In this document: positions 1-9,142 of the stretch, piece after piece
How the letters are laid out: each line of letters starts with the position of its first letter
Position numbering within the stretch: position 1 is the stretch's first letter
Assembly: GCA_045105115.1 (NCBI GenBank)
Contig: JBGCDE010000036.1
Coordinates: forward strand, 1 to 64,000
Source: JAUIET01 sp045105115
GTDB lineage: Bacteria; Pseudomonadota; Gammaproteobacteria; Pseudomonadales; JAUIET01
DNA length: 64,000 bases
Reading direction: 5' to 3'
Made by a program: the position numbers and the translations under genes
Notes under the pieces: model-generated
The model's input: only the letters and a program-made list of their open reading frames with translations
Told to the model about the DNA's origin: nothing
Database searches by the model: none

Positions 1-420
1 CACTTGCTCGGTGATTAGTTGCGCTTGATATACGAAACCTTTGCGAACAATACGTGCGGCGTAAGGTCTGCAAGCAGCCACCGGCGTCTGCTGAATGTCG
101 GCTAATAACTTAAGCTCACCGAATGGGCGACTGTTTTCCAAGCCAGTCCACAAATAACTGCGTTTGACCAGCGACCCGACCAGACCACCACGGCGATACT
201 GACGCAACACTAGTTTACGCCCCTGGTGTTCGAAAAAATGAACCTTTCCGCGGCCGCGCTCAACCTTGGGATCTACGCCAGAATCCAACAGCTGCAGCCC
301 TTGCTGCTCAAACACGCCAAGCAAGGCATGATCCTCGACAGCGCTATCGGAACTGGCTAGGATGTATTGCCTCGCAGCGCTGCTCGCCATTACACCGTCA
401 GCCGCGCCGTATTCAATCAC
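1..420 (-). CDS. kdkA: 3-deoxy-D-manno-octulosonic acid (Kdo) kinase, partial
   Basis: The gene runs off the left edge, so only the N-terminal ~140 residues are present. KdkA phosphorylates Kdo in the LPS inner core at the inner membrane. Visible family features are the RGRGKVHFF segment, then LRQYRRGGLVGSLVKRSYLW, a PFGELKLL stretch and an AARIVRKG segment, as in the WaaP-like kinase fold; the catalytic Asp lies beyond the edge. I chose the GTG at 420 because an AGG sits seven bases upstream; ATG at 390 is the alternative. It is divergent from the heptosyltransferase gene, 20 bp away, so the two probably share a control region in an LPS-core cluster. Confidence 0.85.
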   Translation of the reverse strand, partial: MIEYGAADGVMASSAARQYILASSDSAVEDHALLGVFEQQGLQLLDSGVDPKVERGRGKVHFFEHQGRKLVLRQYRRGGLVGSLVKRSYLWTGLENSRPFGELKLLADIQQTPVAACRPYAARIVRKGFVYQAQLITEQV

Positions 421-440
421 TTTTAGACCTGCGCGCAAGT

Positions 441-1520
441 ATGTCTTCGTCTGCACTTTCTCAATCCAGCTTATTGCCGTTTAGCAAGCCACCTGCCACC
501 GTTTGTATTCTGCGCTTGTCCGCCATTGGCGACACAACGAATATTGTGCCGGTGGTGCGCGCAATGCAACAGCAATGGCCAGATTGTGCGATTACCTGGG
601 TAATTGGCACTGGCGAATATCAGCTGATGCAATATCTACAGGGCGTTGAGTTTATCACTTTTGACAAGCGCAGCGGTGCGTCTGGCTTGCTTGAGTTCAG
701 GCAAAAAATGCAAGGCCGCCACTTCGACGCTCTCTTCCACATGCAGGCCGCTCTGCGTGCCAGCGTATTAAGTTTGTTCATCAAAGCACCCGTACGCCTA
801 GGGTTCGATAGGCAACGAGCGGTGGATTACCAGTGGTTGTTTAGCAATCACAAGATTGCGTCACAAGAAAACGCACATGTTTTGGATGGCTTTCTGGCTT
901 TCTTAAGCGCTGCCGGTGTGAACGACGCGCCACTGAATTGGCAGTTCGATGTTCCTGACTCTATTGGTGACAGTGTGCTTGAGCAGCTTCCTGATGCACA
1001 CGCTTTTGTGGTCATCAATGCCTGCAGCAGTGTGCGGAAGAATAATTGGCGTAATTGGCCGGTCGAAAGCTATAAACCGGTAATAGACTATTTACAGAAA
1101 CGCGGTTTTACTGTGGTTTTAACCGGCGGCCCCGCCGACAGCGAGCGACGTATTGCCCAGCAAATCAATGCGCAGCACGATGGCACGCTCATCAATCTGT
1201 GTGGCCAAACAACGCTTGGGGAGCTGTACGCAGTGCTGTCGCGAGCGCGTTTGCTGATTGCACCCGACACGGGTCCCGCACATATGGCGAATTTGGCCGC
1301 AACGCCTGTGATTGGGCTGTATGCCAGCAGCAATCCCTTACGAACAGGTCCTTACCGATTCCAGGAGTGTGCAGCAAACGCATACCCTCAAGCGTTGCAC
1401 ACCTATATGGGCAAAAATATTGAACAGGTTAAATGGGGGCAGCGAGTACGCCACCCGAACGTAATGAAACTTATTACGCCTGAAGACGTGATTGCAAAAG
1501 TGGAGCAGGTGTTAACCTAA
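441..1520 (+). CDS. Glycosyltransferase family 9 (LPS heptosyltransferase-like)
   Basis: A 359-residue GT-B enzyme expected to transfer an ADP-heptose-derived sugar to the LPS inner core on the cytoplasmic face of the inner membrane. The N-terminal ILRLSAIGD motif, a GGPADSERR segment in the second domain and the APDTGPAHMA signature near residue 275 are typical of GT9. Flanking Kdo kinase and ADP-heptose synthesis genes support a heptose role. I cannot tell from sequence whether it adds the first, second or a later heptose. Its last 9 bp overlap the 3' end of the convergent hldD gene. Confidence 0.85.
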   Translation: MSSSALSQSSLLPFSKPPATVCILRLSAIGDTTNIVPVVRAMQQQWPDCAITWVIGTGEYQLMQYLQGVEFITFDKRSGASGLLEFRQKMQGRHFDALFHMQAALRASVLSLFIKAPVRLGFDRQRAVDYQWLFSNHKIASQENAHVLDGFLAFLSAAGVNDAPLNWQFDVPDSIGDSVLEQLPDAHAFVVINACSSVRKNNWRNWPVESYKPVIDYLQKRGFTVVLTGGPADSERRIAQQINAQHDGTLINLCGQTTLGELYAVLSRARLLIAPDTGPAHMANLAATPVIGLYASSNPLRTGPYRFQECAANAYPQALHTYMGKNIEQVKWGQRVRHPNVMKLITPEDVIAKVEQVLT

Positions 1521-2453
1521 ACGCGCAAGATATTCACTGACTCCTTGTTCAACGGTTTTAAATTCACGCTGGTAGCCCGCTGCACGCAAGTTGGATATAT
1601 CAGCCTGTGTAAAGCTCTGATACGCCTCTTTAAGCCCCGGAGGGAAATCGATGTATTGAATGTCGCCGCGCTTATTAAAGTCAATCACTGCATTGGCAAC
1701 GTCATTAAACGTTTGGCTGCGCCCGCTGCCCACATTGAAAATTCCACTGACCTCAGGCTTAGCTAACAGCCATTGATTTACATCAACAACGTCATCTACA
1801 AATACGAAGTCACGACGCTGCTCTCCTGGCGCATAATTTTCACTGCCCTCAAACAACTTAACCGTATCACCCTTCTTTAACTGATTGTGCAAGTGAAAGG
1901 CTACGCTAGCCTGACTGCCTTTATGCTGTTCGCGCTGGCCATAAACATTAAAATATCGCAGGCCCGCTACCTGTGAATAGGGTCGTGCAAAATCAACAAC
2001 TCTACGCACATACTGGTCGAATAATAATTTCGAATAACCGTACACATTCAGCGGTGCCTCATACTCAGGCACTTCAACAAAAGTTTGATTGTCGCCGTAT
2101 ACGGCCGCGGAAGAGGCATACACAAATTGAATATTGTGTTGCAAGCAATGGTGCAGAAGCACTTTCGAGTAGTGAAAGTTATTCTCCATCATGTAATGGC
2201 CGTTCCATTCTGTGGTCGTGGAGCACGCACCTTGATGAAAAATGGCCTGAACGCCAGCAAAATCACCTTTTTGCACACGCTGCTCAAAATCAACAAAGTG
2301 CAAATAGTCTGCAATGTCGCAATCAACCAGGTTAAGGAATTTGTGTCCGTCACTTAGATCGTCAACGACGATGATATCCTTGCGGCCAGCATCGTTCAGC
2401 GCTTTGACAAGATTGCTGCCAATGAAGCCGGCGCCGCCGGTAACTACTAACAT
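1512..2453 (-). CDS. hldD: ADP-L-glycero-D-manno-heptose 6-epimerase
   Basis: A 313-residue extended SDR that epimerises ADP-D,D-heptose to ADP-L,D-heptose, the last step in making the LPS heptose donor. The N-terminus has the GGAGFIGSN dinucleotide motif, and YGYSKLLFDQYV gives the catalytic YxxxK. I took ATG at 2453 (MLVVTGGAGF) rather than the GTG at 2471 because family members begin right before the Rossmann motif and the length then matches the ~310 residues usual for HldD. It lies directly downstream of hldE on the same strand, so the two pathway enzymes are probably co-transcribed. Confidence 0.95.
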   Translation of the reverse strand: MLVVTGGAGFIGSNLVKALNDAGRKDIIVVDDLSDGHKFLNLVDCDIADYLHFVDFEQRVQKGDFAGVQAIFHQGACSTTTEWNGHYMMENNFHYSKVLLHHCLQHNIQFVYASSAAVYGDNQTFVEVPEYEAPLNVYGYSKLLFDQYVRRVVDFARPYSQVAGLRYFNVYGQREQHKGSQASVAFHLHNQLKKGDTVKLFEGSENYAPGEQRRDFVFVDDVVDVNQWLLAKPEVSGIFNVGSGRSQTFNDVANAVIDFNKRGDIQYIDFPPGLKEAYQSFTQADISNLRAAGYQREFKTVEQGVSEYLARLG

Positions 2454-2472
2454 GTCTGTTGTGTCGATCACA

Positions 2473-3900
2473 TCACACTCGCTTTTTGATCGCTGATATT
2501 ATGGCTGAAGTAGACAAGCCATCTATAAACTGTAACACGCGCACCTCGCCACCATTGGCAATCACTGCGTCTCCGCCTGCAATGTCTTCCGGTACATAGT
2601 CACCGCCTTTAACCAGGGTATCAGGTAATAATTTTTCGATTAAACGCGCCGGCGTGTCTTCGCCAAACGGTACAACCCAGTCAACGCTTTCCAAACCTGA
2701 CAACACCGCCATTCGTTGTTGAACACCATTCACCGGGCGGCCTTCACCTTTTAAACGTTTCACGGAGTCGTCATCGTTTACAGCAACAATCAGACGGTCA
2801 CCAAGCTCAGCGGCGCTGGAAAGATAGGCGACATGACCAGCGTGCAAAATATCAAAGCAGCCGTTGGTCATAACAATGCGTTCGTTATTGGCTTTCGCCA
2901 GCGCAAGAGTTTCCAGAAGTTGGTCTTCACCACTGATACCGCGCGGCAATGGCTCATGCGTTAACATCGCCTGCTGCAATTCAGCAACACTTGCCGTTGC
3001 TGTGCCAATTTTACCCACCACTACACCAGCGGCCAGATTCGAAAGCTGCATCGCAGACTCGAAATTCTCACCGGCCGCAATGGCGGCCGCCAAGGTACCG
3101 ATCACGGTGTCTCCTGCGCCGGTAACATCAAACACTTCCTGCGCTCGCGTGGGCAGCGTGACTGCTTGTTTGTCACGCTGAAAAAGCACCATGCCGCGTT
3201 CGCTGCGTGTCACCAATAGTGCGTCCAAACCCAATTCGCTGCGCAGCTGTTCGCCTTTGTTGAGTAAGTCTTCGTCGTCAGCACACGGCCCAACAACGGC
3301 CTCAAATTCAGCTTGATTGGGCGTGATTAAGGATGCATTCCGGTACTTACTGAAATCACTGCCTTTAGGGTCAACCAACACCGGCACGTTTGCAGCGCGC
3401 GCCATTTCGATCAGCTGTTGAGTATTGGTAAGCGTACCCTTACCGTAATCAGACAACACAATAGCGCCACAGCCGGCAATGGCCTGTTTGTAGTTTTCGT
3501 GCAACTCGGCTGGGTTAACATCGGCAAAACCCTTTTCAAAATCCAGCCGCATTAACTGCTGGTTGCGGCTGAGTACGCGCAGCTTGGTGACTGTTTGCTG
3601 GCCGCTAACTGCCTGGAACTGACATATCACACCGGCCTTTTGCAGTGCACTGGCAAGCAATTGCGCCGACTCGTCGTCGCCCACATACCCTAGCAACCGC
3701 GCTCCACAGCCCAAAGAGGTGATATTAAGCGCTACGTTGCCTGCACCCCCCGGGCGCTCAAATTGCTCATCAACGCGAGTGACAGGCACTGGCGCTTCAG
3801 GCGATATGCGCGAGGTAGGACCCGCCCAGTAGCGGTCCAGCATCAAGTCACCGAGAACCAGTACTTGCTTGCCCTCAAAGTTTGGAATGACAGTTTTCAT
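2473..3900 (-). CDS. hldE: Bifunctional heptose-7-phosphate kinase / heptose-1-phosphate adenylyltransferase
   Basis: A 475-residue fusion of two enzymes of ADP-heptose synthesis. The N-terminal ribokinase-like domain (about residues 1-315) shows GGAGNVALNI and the catalytic DVTGAGD motif. The C-terminal nucleotidyltransferase (about 340-475) shows TNGCFDILHAGH, the GxFDxxHxGH signature. Length and domain order match the family. It precedes hldD in the same direction and is divergent from the ABC exporter gene across about 100 bp that must hold promoters for both. Confidence 0.95.
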   Translation of the reverse strand: MKTVIPNFEGKQVLVLGDLMLDRYWAGPTSRISPEAPVPVTRVDEQFERPGGAGNVALNITSLGCGARLLGYVGDDESAQLLASALQKAGVICQFQAVSGQQTVTKLRVLSRNQQLMRLDFEKGFADVNPAELHENYKQAIAGCGAIVLSDYGKGTLTNTQQLIEMARAANVPVLVDPKGSDFSKYRNASLITPNQAEFEAVVGPCADDEDLLNKGEQLRSELGLDALLVTRSERGMVLFQRDKQAVTLPTRAQEVFDVTGAGDTVIGTLAAAIAAGENFESAMQLSNLAAGVVVGKIGTATASVAELQQAMLTHEPLPRGISGEDQLLETLALAKANNERIVMTNGCFDILHAGHVAYLSSAAELGDRLIVAVNDDDSVKRLKGEGRPVNGVQQRMAVLSGLESVDWVVPFGEDTPARLIEKLLPDTLVKGGDYVPEDIAGGDAVIANGGEVRVLQFIDGLSTSAIISAIKKRV

Positions 3901-4001
3901 AACACTTATTCTACCGGTAAACTGCTACCCTACGACATTGGCCCATGTGATTTTGGGAATACTTTATGCTTCGCGCTTCGTTTTTGATCTTTTAATACTG
4001 T

Positions 4002-5825
4002 ATGTCTCCACATGGCCAACTTGCCGATAACGCCGAAGCAAAGCTGAACTGGCGCGTATTTCAGATGATCTGGCCGCATCTTGCCGGCTACCGAAACAGA
4101 ATTATTGTTGCCTTTCTGTGCCTACTCGCCGCTAAAGGCGCCAGTGTTGTGGGTCCTTTTCTGTTGAAGTACATTGTTGATGCTCTGGACGCCGAGCCTG
4201 CCAGTAGTGGTCTGGTGATCGTTCCCGTTGCCTTGGTAGTAGCGTATGGCATGGCCCGGTTTTCCAGCGTGGCTTTCGGCGAACTGCGCGATACAGTTTT
4301 TGGCCGGGTGACGGAACGAGCCATGCGTCGAATCGGCTTGCAAGTCTTTGAACACTTACATGCGCTTGACCTGGATTTTCATTTAAACCGTCGAACCGGT
4401 GGACTTGCCCGCGACATTGAACGAGGCACCACTGGCGTTGGCTTTTTGATGCGCTTCTTCGTGTTCAATATTGTGCCCACCTTTCTGGAAATATTTCTTG
4501 TGATTGGTTTGCTGATGGCGAACTACGGCTGGCATTTCGCGGCCATTACGCTGATTGCCATTGCTCTCTACGTTGCCTTTTCAGTGGTGACTACAGAGTG
4601 GCGCACGCGCTTTGTGCGCGCGGCGAATTTAGCTGACTCCACCAGCAATACTCACGCGATAGACAGTCTTCTGAATTATGAAACAGTTAAGTATTTTACT
4701 AATGAACAGTTTGAGGCTGATCGATACGATCTGGATTTAGCTGAGTGGGAATCGGCCCGGCGCAAAAACCGCCTGTCTTTGTTTACCTTGAATGCAGGTC
4801 AGGCATTGATTATTGCTGCGGCAATGACGGCAATGATGATGCTTGCAGCACAGCGCGTTGCAAGTGGAGACATGACTCTGGGCGACTTTGTGCTGATCAA
4901 TGCATTTATGCTGCAGCTGTTTTTGCCGCTTAATTTTCTAGGCTTTGTGTACAGGGAAATCAAGGGCTCTATGGCAAACATTGAGCAGATGTTTGCCTTG
5001 CTGGACGAACAGCCCTCTGTGCGTGATGCAACTGACGCCGTAGAACTGCAACTGCCCGCCGACCAGCCGCCCAGCGTACAGTTCAGCAATGTGAGCTTTC
5101 GCTACAATAACGATCGCGATATTTTGAATAATCTGGATTTCACTATTCGTCCCGGCGAAAAAGTTGCTCTGGTCGGGGGAAGTGGTGCCGGTAAGTCTAC
5201 CCTGGTCAAACTGCTATTCCGGTTTTATGACCCCAGTACGGATAGGCAAAGCGCGGCTGGCCAGGTTCTCATTAACGGACAAGACATTGCGCAATGCACT
5301 CAAAAGTCGGTGCGCGATGCGATAGGAATTGTTCCGCAAGATACCGTGTTATTCAATGACACCATTTTGGAAAATATTCGTTACGGTCGCATTGATGCCA
5401 GCGATAAGGAAGTGCGTGATGCAATCAAGATGGCTCACCTGCACGACTTTATTGCGTCTTTGCCCGATGGGGTAGACACAGCTGTTGGCGAGCGTGGACT
5501 AAAGCTGTCTGGTGGTGAAAAACAACGCGTTGCGATTGCGCGCACCATTTTAAAAGGCGCCCCTATATTGGTGTTTGATGAGGCAACCTCGTCACTGGAC
5601 AGTCGCTCAGAGCGGGCAATAATGTCGGCGCTGAAAGAGTTTCAACAAGGTCATACCAGCCTGACGATCGCACATCGTTTATCAACAGTGGTTGATTCCG
5701 ACCGCATTATTGTTATGGGTGAAGGTGGTATTGTTGAACAAGGCAGTCATGATGCATTGCTGCAATCAGACAGTGCTTACGCCGCACTTTGGCGAGCCCA
5801 GGAGCGAGAGCAAGTCCCGCTCTAG
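4002..5825 (+). CDS. ABC exporter of the Atm1/ABCB7 type, fused permease and ATPase
   Basis: A 607-residue half transporter. Residues ~20-330 form a six-helix membrane domain with the Atm1-like NYETVKYFTNE and LNAGQALI segments. The ATPase domain has Walker A GGSGAGKST near 392, the signature LSGGEKQR near 502 and Walker B ILVFDEATS near 523. Known members export glutathione-linked metal or sulfur compounds; the substrate here is inference. The neighbouring LPS genes raise the question of MsbA, but the Atm1-type segments argue against it. No clear ribosome-binding site precedes the ATG. Confidence 0.85.
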   Translation: MSPHGQLADNAEAKLNWRVFQMIWPHLAGYRNRIIVAFLCLLAAKGASVVGPFLLKYIVDALDAEPASSGLVIVPVALVVAYGMARFSSVAFGELRDTVFGRVTERAMRRIGLQVFEHLHALDLDFHLNRRTGGLARDIERGTTGVGFLMRFFVFNIVPTFLEIFLVIGLLMANYGWHFAAITLIAIALYVAFSVVTTEWRTRFVRAANLADSTSNTHAIDSLLNYETVKYFTNEQFEADRYDLDLAEWESARRKNRLSLFTLNAGQALIIAAAMTAMMMLAAQRVASGDMTLGDFVLINAFMLQLFLPLNFLGFVYREIKGSMANIEQMFALLDEQPSVRDATDAVELQLPADQPPSVQFSNVSFRYNNDRDILNNLDFTIRPGEKVALVGGSGAGKSTLVKLLFRFYDPSTDRQSAAGQVLINGQDIAQCTQKSVRDAIGIVPQDTVLFNDTILENIRYGRIDASDKEVRDAIKMAHLHDFIASLPDGVDTAVGERGLKLSGGEKQRVAIARTILKGAPILVFDEATSSLDSRSERAIMSALKEFQQGHTSLTIAHRLSTVVDSDRIIVMGEGGIVEQGSHDALLQSDSAYAALWRAQEREQVPL

Positions 5826-5842
5826 CACGCCATACCGTTGGC

Positions 5843-7558
5843 TCAGCATTTTTTCCGACGTCGCAGCGCCGCCGCCGCGAGCACAGCCGTTATAAGCGGT
5901 GAGGTACTGCCACCGCCACCACCCGCTGCCGCTGGTTGAGGCGACACTGGATCTGGAGTTGGCTCAGGCTCCGGTGTTGGCTCAGGCTCTGGAGTCGGCT
6001 CGGGCTCTGGAGTCGGCTCAGGCTCTGGAGTCGGCTCAGGCTCAGGAGTCGGCTCAGGCTCCGGTGTGGGTTCAGGCTCTGGTGTGGGTTCAGGCTCTGG
6101 TGCGGGTTCAGGCTCCGGTGTGGGTTCAGGCTCTGGAGTCGGTTCAGGCTCTGGAGTGGGCTCGGGCTCGGGTTCCGGTTCTGGTGGTGGAGCACACGCA
6201 GGACTACTTGCAGGTGATGAGTTGTTGGCATTGGCGGCAATAGCGGCCGTGTCCGGTCTTAGTACAAACAAACCGTTATCAATATCACTGACGATGACAT
6301 TGCCGCTGGCAAAGTAGATATAACTACTCCAAGCGCCCGAAAAGCGCGCGTCGTTAGAGCATGGAATCGTATCGAAATACGCCCTTTCACTCATTGAGCC
6401 GCTGTCAACGTTGCTGGCATTGAGAATGCGCAAGCCTTCTCGGTAGTTAGACTCAAATACATGCCCGTCACGGGTATATAGGTTGTGGTCAATCGCGTTG
6501 GAGCTACCTCGGTATCGACCCGTTTCAATCGGCGCATCCAGCAAACTCATGTTCCACATATAGCTGGTGGTATTAACGCCAGCGTTTTGTTCATCAAGCT
6601 CATCGTTCATAACAACGTAAGTGTGGTTGTCGCTAACAAACCAGCCTTGATGAGTGTATTGAGCGCCAGGGTAAGGTGTGCGCGACAACATCACCGGATT
6701 GCTTTTTGTTGTTACATCAACAACCGTGAGCGTATCTTCGTTATAGGCGACACAAATTTCCTGACCAAAATGGCGCGTATCCGGCCCCTGATAAACCACG
6801 CACTGCGCGTCGTGTGTGTAACCGTCTTCTGAGAAGCAACCGGCAAACTGCGGGTTGGCCGGTGTGGAAACATCCAACATATACAAGCCACCGCTGCATT
6901 GGTTGGCACCAACCACATAGGCAAAACCGCTGTCCTCATTGATTGCTATATTATGCGCACTGCCAAAACCAGAGTGTACAGCCGTCTGACTTAAGGTACT
7001 GCCCGGTGTAATACCACTCAGAGTGCGTAGATCAAACACCTGTAAACCGTGGCTGGTATTACCAGCGCCATCAGCCACAATATAGGCGTGGTCCTGATAC
7101 ACCTTAATGTCGCGCCAATCACCTACACCACCATTTGACGACGGCAGAAAGCCCATTAATTGTGGATCAGTGGGGTCGCTGATATCAACAAATGAGGTGC
7201 CATTCTCACGACCTACAATCGCCACTTCAGTGCCGGTAGTAAGATCAGTCCACCCCCAAATATCATTCAGATAGGTGTCACCACCGCCCAACTCTGTTTT
7301 GCTCATCAATGAGCGCAAATCAATGTTGCGACATGGATAATCACCGGCCAGGCCATCAACGCAATCCTGATTACTCAAAACGGCCTTGGCTTTGTTTGGT
7401 CCAACGCTGGCGCCGGCAACGGCTCGCTCAATGCGTCCTTCATCACCGCCGTCGTAGCGAAATTGGTCCGGAAACATGGCAGAGTGTGCCATGGCCTGAT
7501 TTGAGATAAGCGAAAGTAACACACTGCTCAGTAGCAGAGAGAACGGCGTTTTCGACAT
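5843..7558 (-). CDS. LVIVD-repeat 'choice-of-anchor B' surface protein with PEPEPT stalk and GlyGly-CTERM tail
   Basis: A 571-residue secreted protein. A signal peptide ends at QAMA, followed by HSAMFPDQFRYD, also present in the paralogue at 37040-38641. Residues ~90-430 are a beta-propeller-like domain with repeats such as VAIVGRENGTSFVDISDP. A long (PEPEPT)n stalk then leads to GGGGGS, a hydrophobic helix and RRRKK, the layout of a GlyGly-CTERM sorting signal processed by rhombosortase and type II secretion in other bacteria. Ligand and function are unknown. It is convergent with the ABC exporter and stands alone, unlike its paralogue. Confidence 0.85.
   Translation of the reverse strand: MSKTPFSLLLSSVLLSLISNQAMAHSAMFPDQFRYDGGDEGRIERAVAGASVGPNKAKAVLSNQDCVDGLAGDYPCRNIDLRSLMSKTELGGGDTYLNDIWGWTDLTTGTEVAIVGRENGTSFVDISDPTDPQLMGFLPSSNGGVGDWRDIKVYQDHAYIVADGAGNTSHGLQVFDLRTLSGITPGSTLSQTAVHSGFGSAHNIAINEDSGFAYVVGANQCSGGLYMLDVSTPANPQFAGCFSEDGYTHDAQCVVYQGPDTRHFGQEICVAYNEDTLTVVDVTTKSNPVMLSRTPYPGAQYTHQGWFVSDNHTYVVMNDELDEQNAGVNTTSYMWNMSLLDAPIETGRYRGSSNAIDHNLYTRDGHVFESNYREGLRILNASNVDSGSMSERAYFDTIPCSNDARFSGAWSSYIYFASGNVIVSDIDNGLFVLRPDTAAIAANANNSSPASSPACAPPPEPEPEPEPTPEPEPTPEPEPTPEPEPAPEPEPTPEPEPTPEPEPTPEPEPTPEPEPTPEPEPTPEPEPTPEPEPTPDPVSPQPAAAGGGGGSTSPLITAVLAAAALRRRKKC
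5953..6186 (-). repeat. 18-bp tandem repeats encoding the PEPEPT stalk
   Basis: About a dozen near-identical 18-bp units encode PEPEPT hexapeptides near the C-terminus of the LVIVD protein. The unit is a multiple of three, so gain or loss of units by slippage would change stalk length without breaking the frame. Open frames on the other strand here (Gly-Ser rich) are by-products of the repeat. Confidence 0.9.
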
Positions 7559-7686
7559 TGTGGTGGGAGACTCGATGTGTTCGACGCCACAACGTTAACC
7601 GAAGTTAATGTGATCTACAGCACAGTTCGTCGCAAGCCAGACACTGTGCAGGAAAATGCCGACGAAGCGCCCGATGAAAGGCTTAA

Positions 7687-8241
7687 TCAGCTATCAAACG
7701 GCGCTTTGCCCAGCGTTAACAAGCGAAACGTAGCGTACGAAGGATCGCCGGGGCCGGGCTCACCAATGTGTGAACCGGCAACAAACGGGTGGTCCAAGCG
7801 CACTTCACTGGGCTCACTGATCTTGACCCAATCGGCCAGCACAGCCTTGTAACTGAATTTCCAGATGCCGTCACGCTTTTCGTATTTATCCAGATAGCGC
7901 CCACCAATCAGCACATCAATCGGTTCACCGTTTTCGTCAAGCGCCTGGTGAAAGGCAAGCACGTATATCTCGCCTTCAGCGTAATTGCCGTCAATGGCGA
8001 TATTCATGGTCGTCAGGTTGTGATGCAGTATGCGCATTGATTTCTGAATGTCTGGCAGATGATCAATGAAATCCATCGCCGGCCCTTTGAAGAAACCGCC
8101 ATGATCATCAATGGCGTCTTCGTGATACAGCTGGCGCATTTTTTCATTGTCATGCCGGTCTGCAGCATTGCAGTAGGCGTATAGCAAATCCGTGATGGCT
8201 TGCTTGTCGAGCAGCCGGGTAATTTGTTCCTCGCGGTTCAT
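7687..8241 (-). CDS. SnoaL/NTF2-like protein (nuclear transport factor 2 family)
   Basis: A 184-residue single-domain protein with the cone-like fold used by SnoaL-type isomerases, dehydratases and small-molecule binders. ITDLLYAYCNAADRHDNEKM and the following YHEDAIDDHGGFF match the helix and first strand of that fold. The ATG at 8241 has AGGA seven bases upstream; the GTG just before it is less likely. It lies 16-20 bp after an SDR gene on the same strand, so the two probably act on one metabolite, perhaps a steroid or aromatic compound. The substrate is not evident. Confidence 0.75.
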   Translation of the reverse strand: MNREEQITRLLDKQAITDLLYAYCNAADRHDNEKMRQLYHEDAIDDHGGFFKGPAMDFIDHLPDIQKSMRILHHNLTTMNIAIDGNYAEGEIYVLAFHQALDENGEPIDVLIGGRYLDKYEKRDGIWKFSYKAVLADWVKISEPSEVRLDHPFVAGSHIGEPGPGDPSYATFRLLTLGKAPFDS

Positions 8242-8260
8242 CACAGTGTCCTGTCGGGGG

Positions 8261-9055
8261 CTAATCGAAAGCGCGTGGCATGATCATGTTTAGCGTTTGC
8301 AAGCCGCCATTGACCTGAATCACGTCACCGGTCAGGTAGCCCGATGCAGGAGCCGCCAGATACAGAGCGCAAGCGGAAATATCTTCCACTTCGCCCAGCC
8401 GGTCCATGGGGGTTAAGTCAACCATTGCTTTTTCGATCTCGGGAGTGAGCACGGTATCCAGTGCGCTGGTTTTTGTGGAACCAACCGCAATCGCGTTGAC
8501 CCGCACTTTGGGCGCAAACTCCTGAGCCAGCTCTTGGCTAAGAAACGATAACGACGCCTTGGCAACGCCATAGGCTGCAAAGCAAGAGTGTGGGTGACGC
8601 CCGGCCACCGATGAAATATTTATTATTGAGCCACCGCCGGCCGTTTCTACCATCAGCGGTGCCGCCAGCTTACTTAACTCAAACGCCGACACTGTATTGA
8701 AACGAAAATCAGCTTCCATCTGTTTAGTAGATGTCTTTAACGCAGGTGCCGGCCCAGCACCACCACCTGCGTTATTAACCAGAATATCAATGCGTCCAAA
8801 CTCAGCCATGGCCTGATCTACAAAGCGCGCAAGCTGGTCCTCTTTCATCACATTGAGTGGCACGACCAAGGCACGTTGCCCCATAGCCCGTATTTTCTCA
8901 GCAACAAGTTCCAGTTGCGATTCGGTGCGTGCGCCAATCACGACGTCGGCACCCGCTTCGGCAAACGCCAGCGCGCAGGCCTCGCCTATACCGCGTCCAC
9001 CACCTGTTACCAATGCCACTTTGCCGTCTAATCGAAAGCGATCAAGAATACTCAT
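8261..9055 (-). CDS. SDR-family NAD(P)-dependent oxidoreductase
   Basis: A 264-residue classical short-chain dehydrogenase. TGGGRGIG near residue 17 is the cofactor glycine motif, NNAGGGAG is the structural NNAG, NISSVAGR supplies the catalytic Ser and YGVAKAS the YxxxK. The C-terminal YLTGDVIQVNGG is typical of FabG-like members. A GGGA lies eight bases before the ATG. It is the upstream gene of a pair with the NTF2-like protein; a catabolic dehydrogenase is more likely than fatty-acid synthesis because no fab genes are near. Confidence 0.85.
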   Translation of the reverse strand: MSILDRFRLDGKVALVTGGGRGIGEACALAFAEAGADVVIGARTESQLELVAEKIRAMGQRALVVPLNVMKEDQLARFVDQAMAEFGRIDILVNNAGGGAGPAPALKTSTKQMEADFRFNTVSAFELSKLAAPLMVETAGGGSIINISSVAGRHPHSCFAAYGVAKASLSFLSQELAQEFAPKVRVNAIAVGSTKTSALDTVLTPEIEKAMVDLTPMDRLGEVEDISACALYLAAPASGYLTGDVIQVNGGLQTLNMIMPRAFD

Positions 9056-9142
9056 TTATCGTGTCCCTTATTCTGTTGTTTTATGCGCTCTGGCAGCATA
9101 ATACCTTTTTGTACCGCGCTGCTTTAACAGGAGTTAACCTGC

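Noticed and set aside
4002..5825. MsbA, because of the LPS neighbours
   Set aside because: The membrane domain has Atm1-type segments such as NYETVKYFTNE.
5899..6317. Open frames rich in Gly-Ser or Arg-Leu opposite and out of frame with the PEPEPT stalk
   Set aside because: They are by-products of the 18-bp repeats in the LVIVD gene, with no start signal or complexity.
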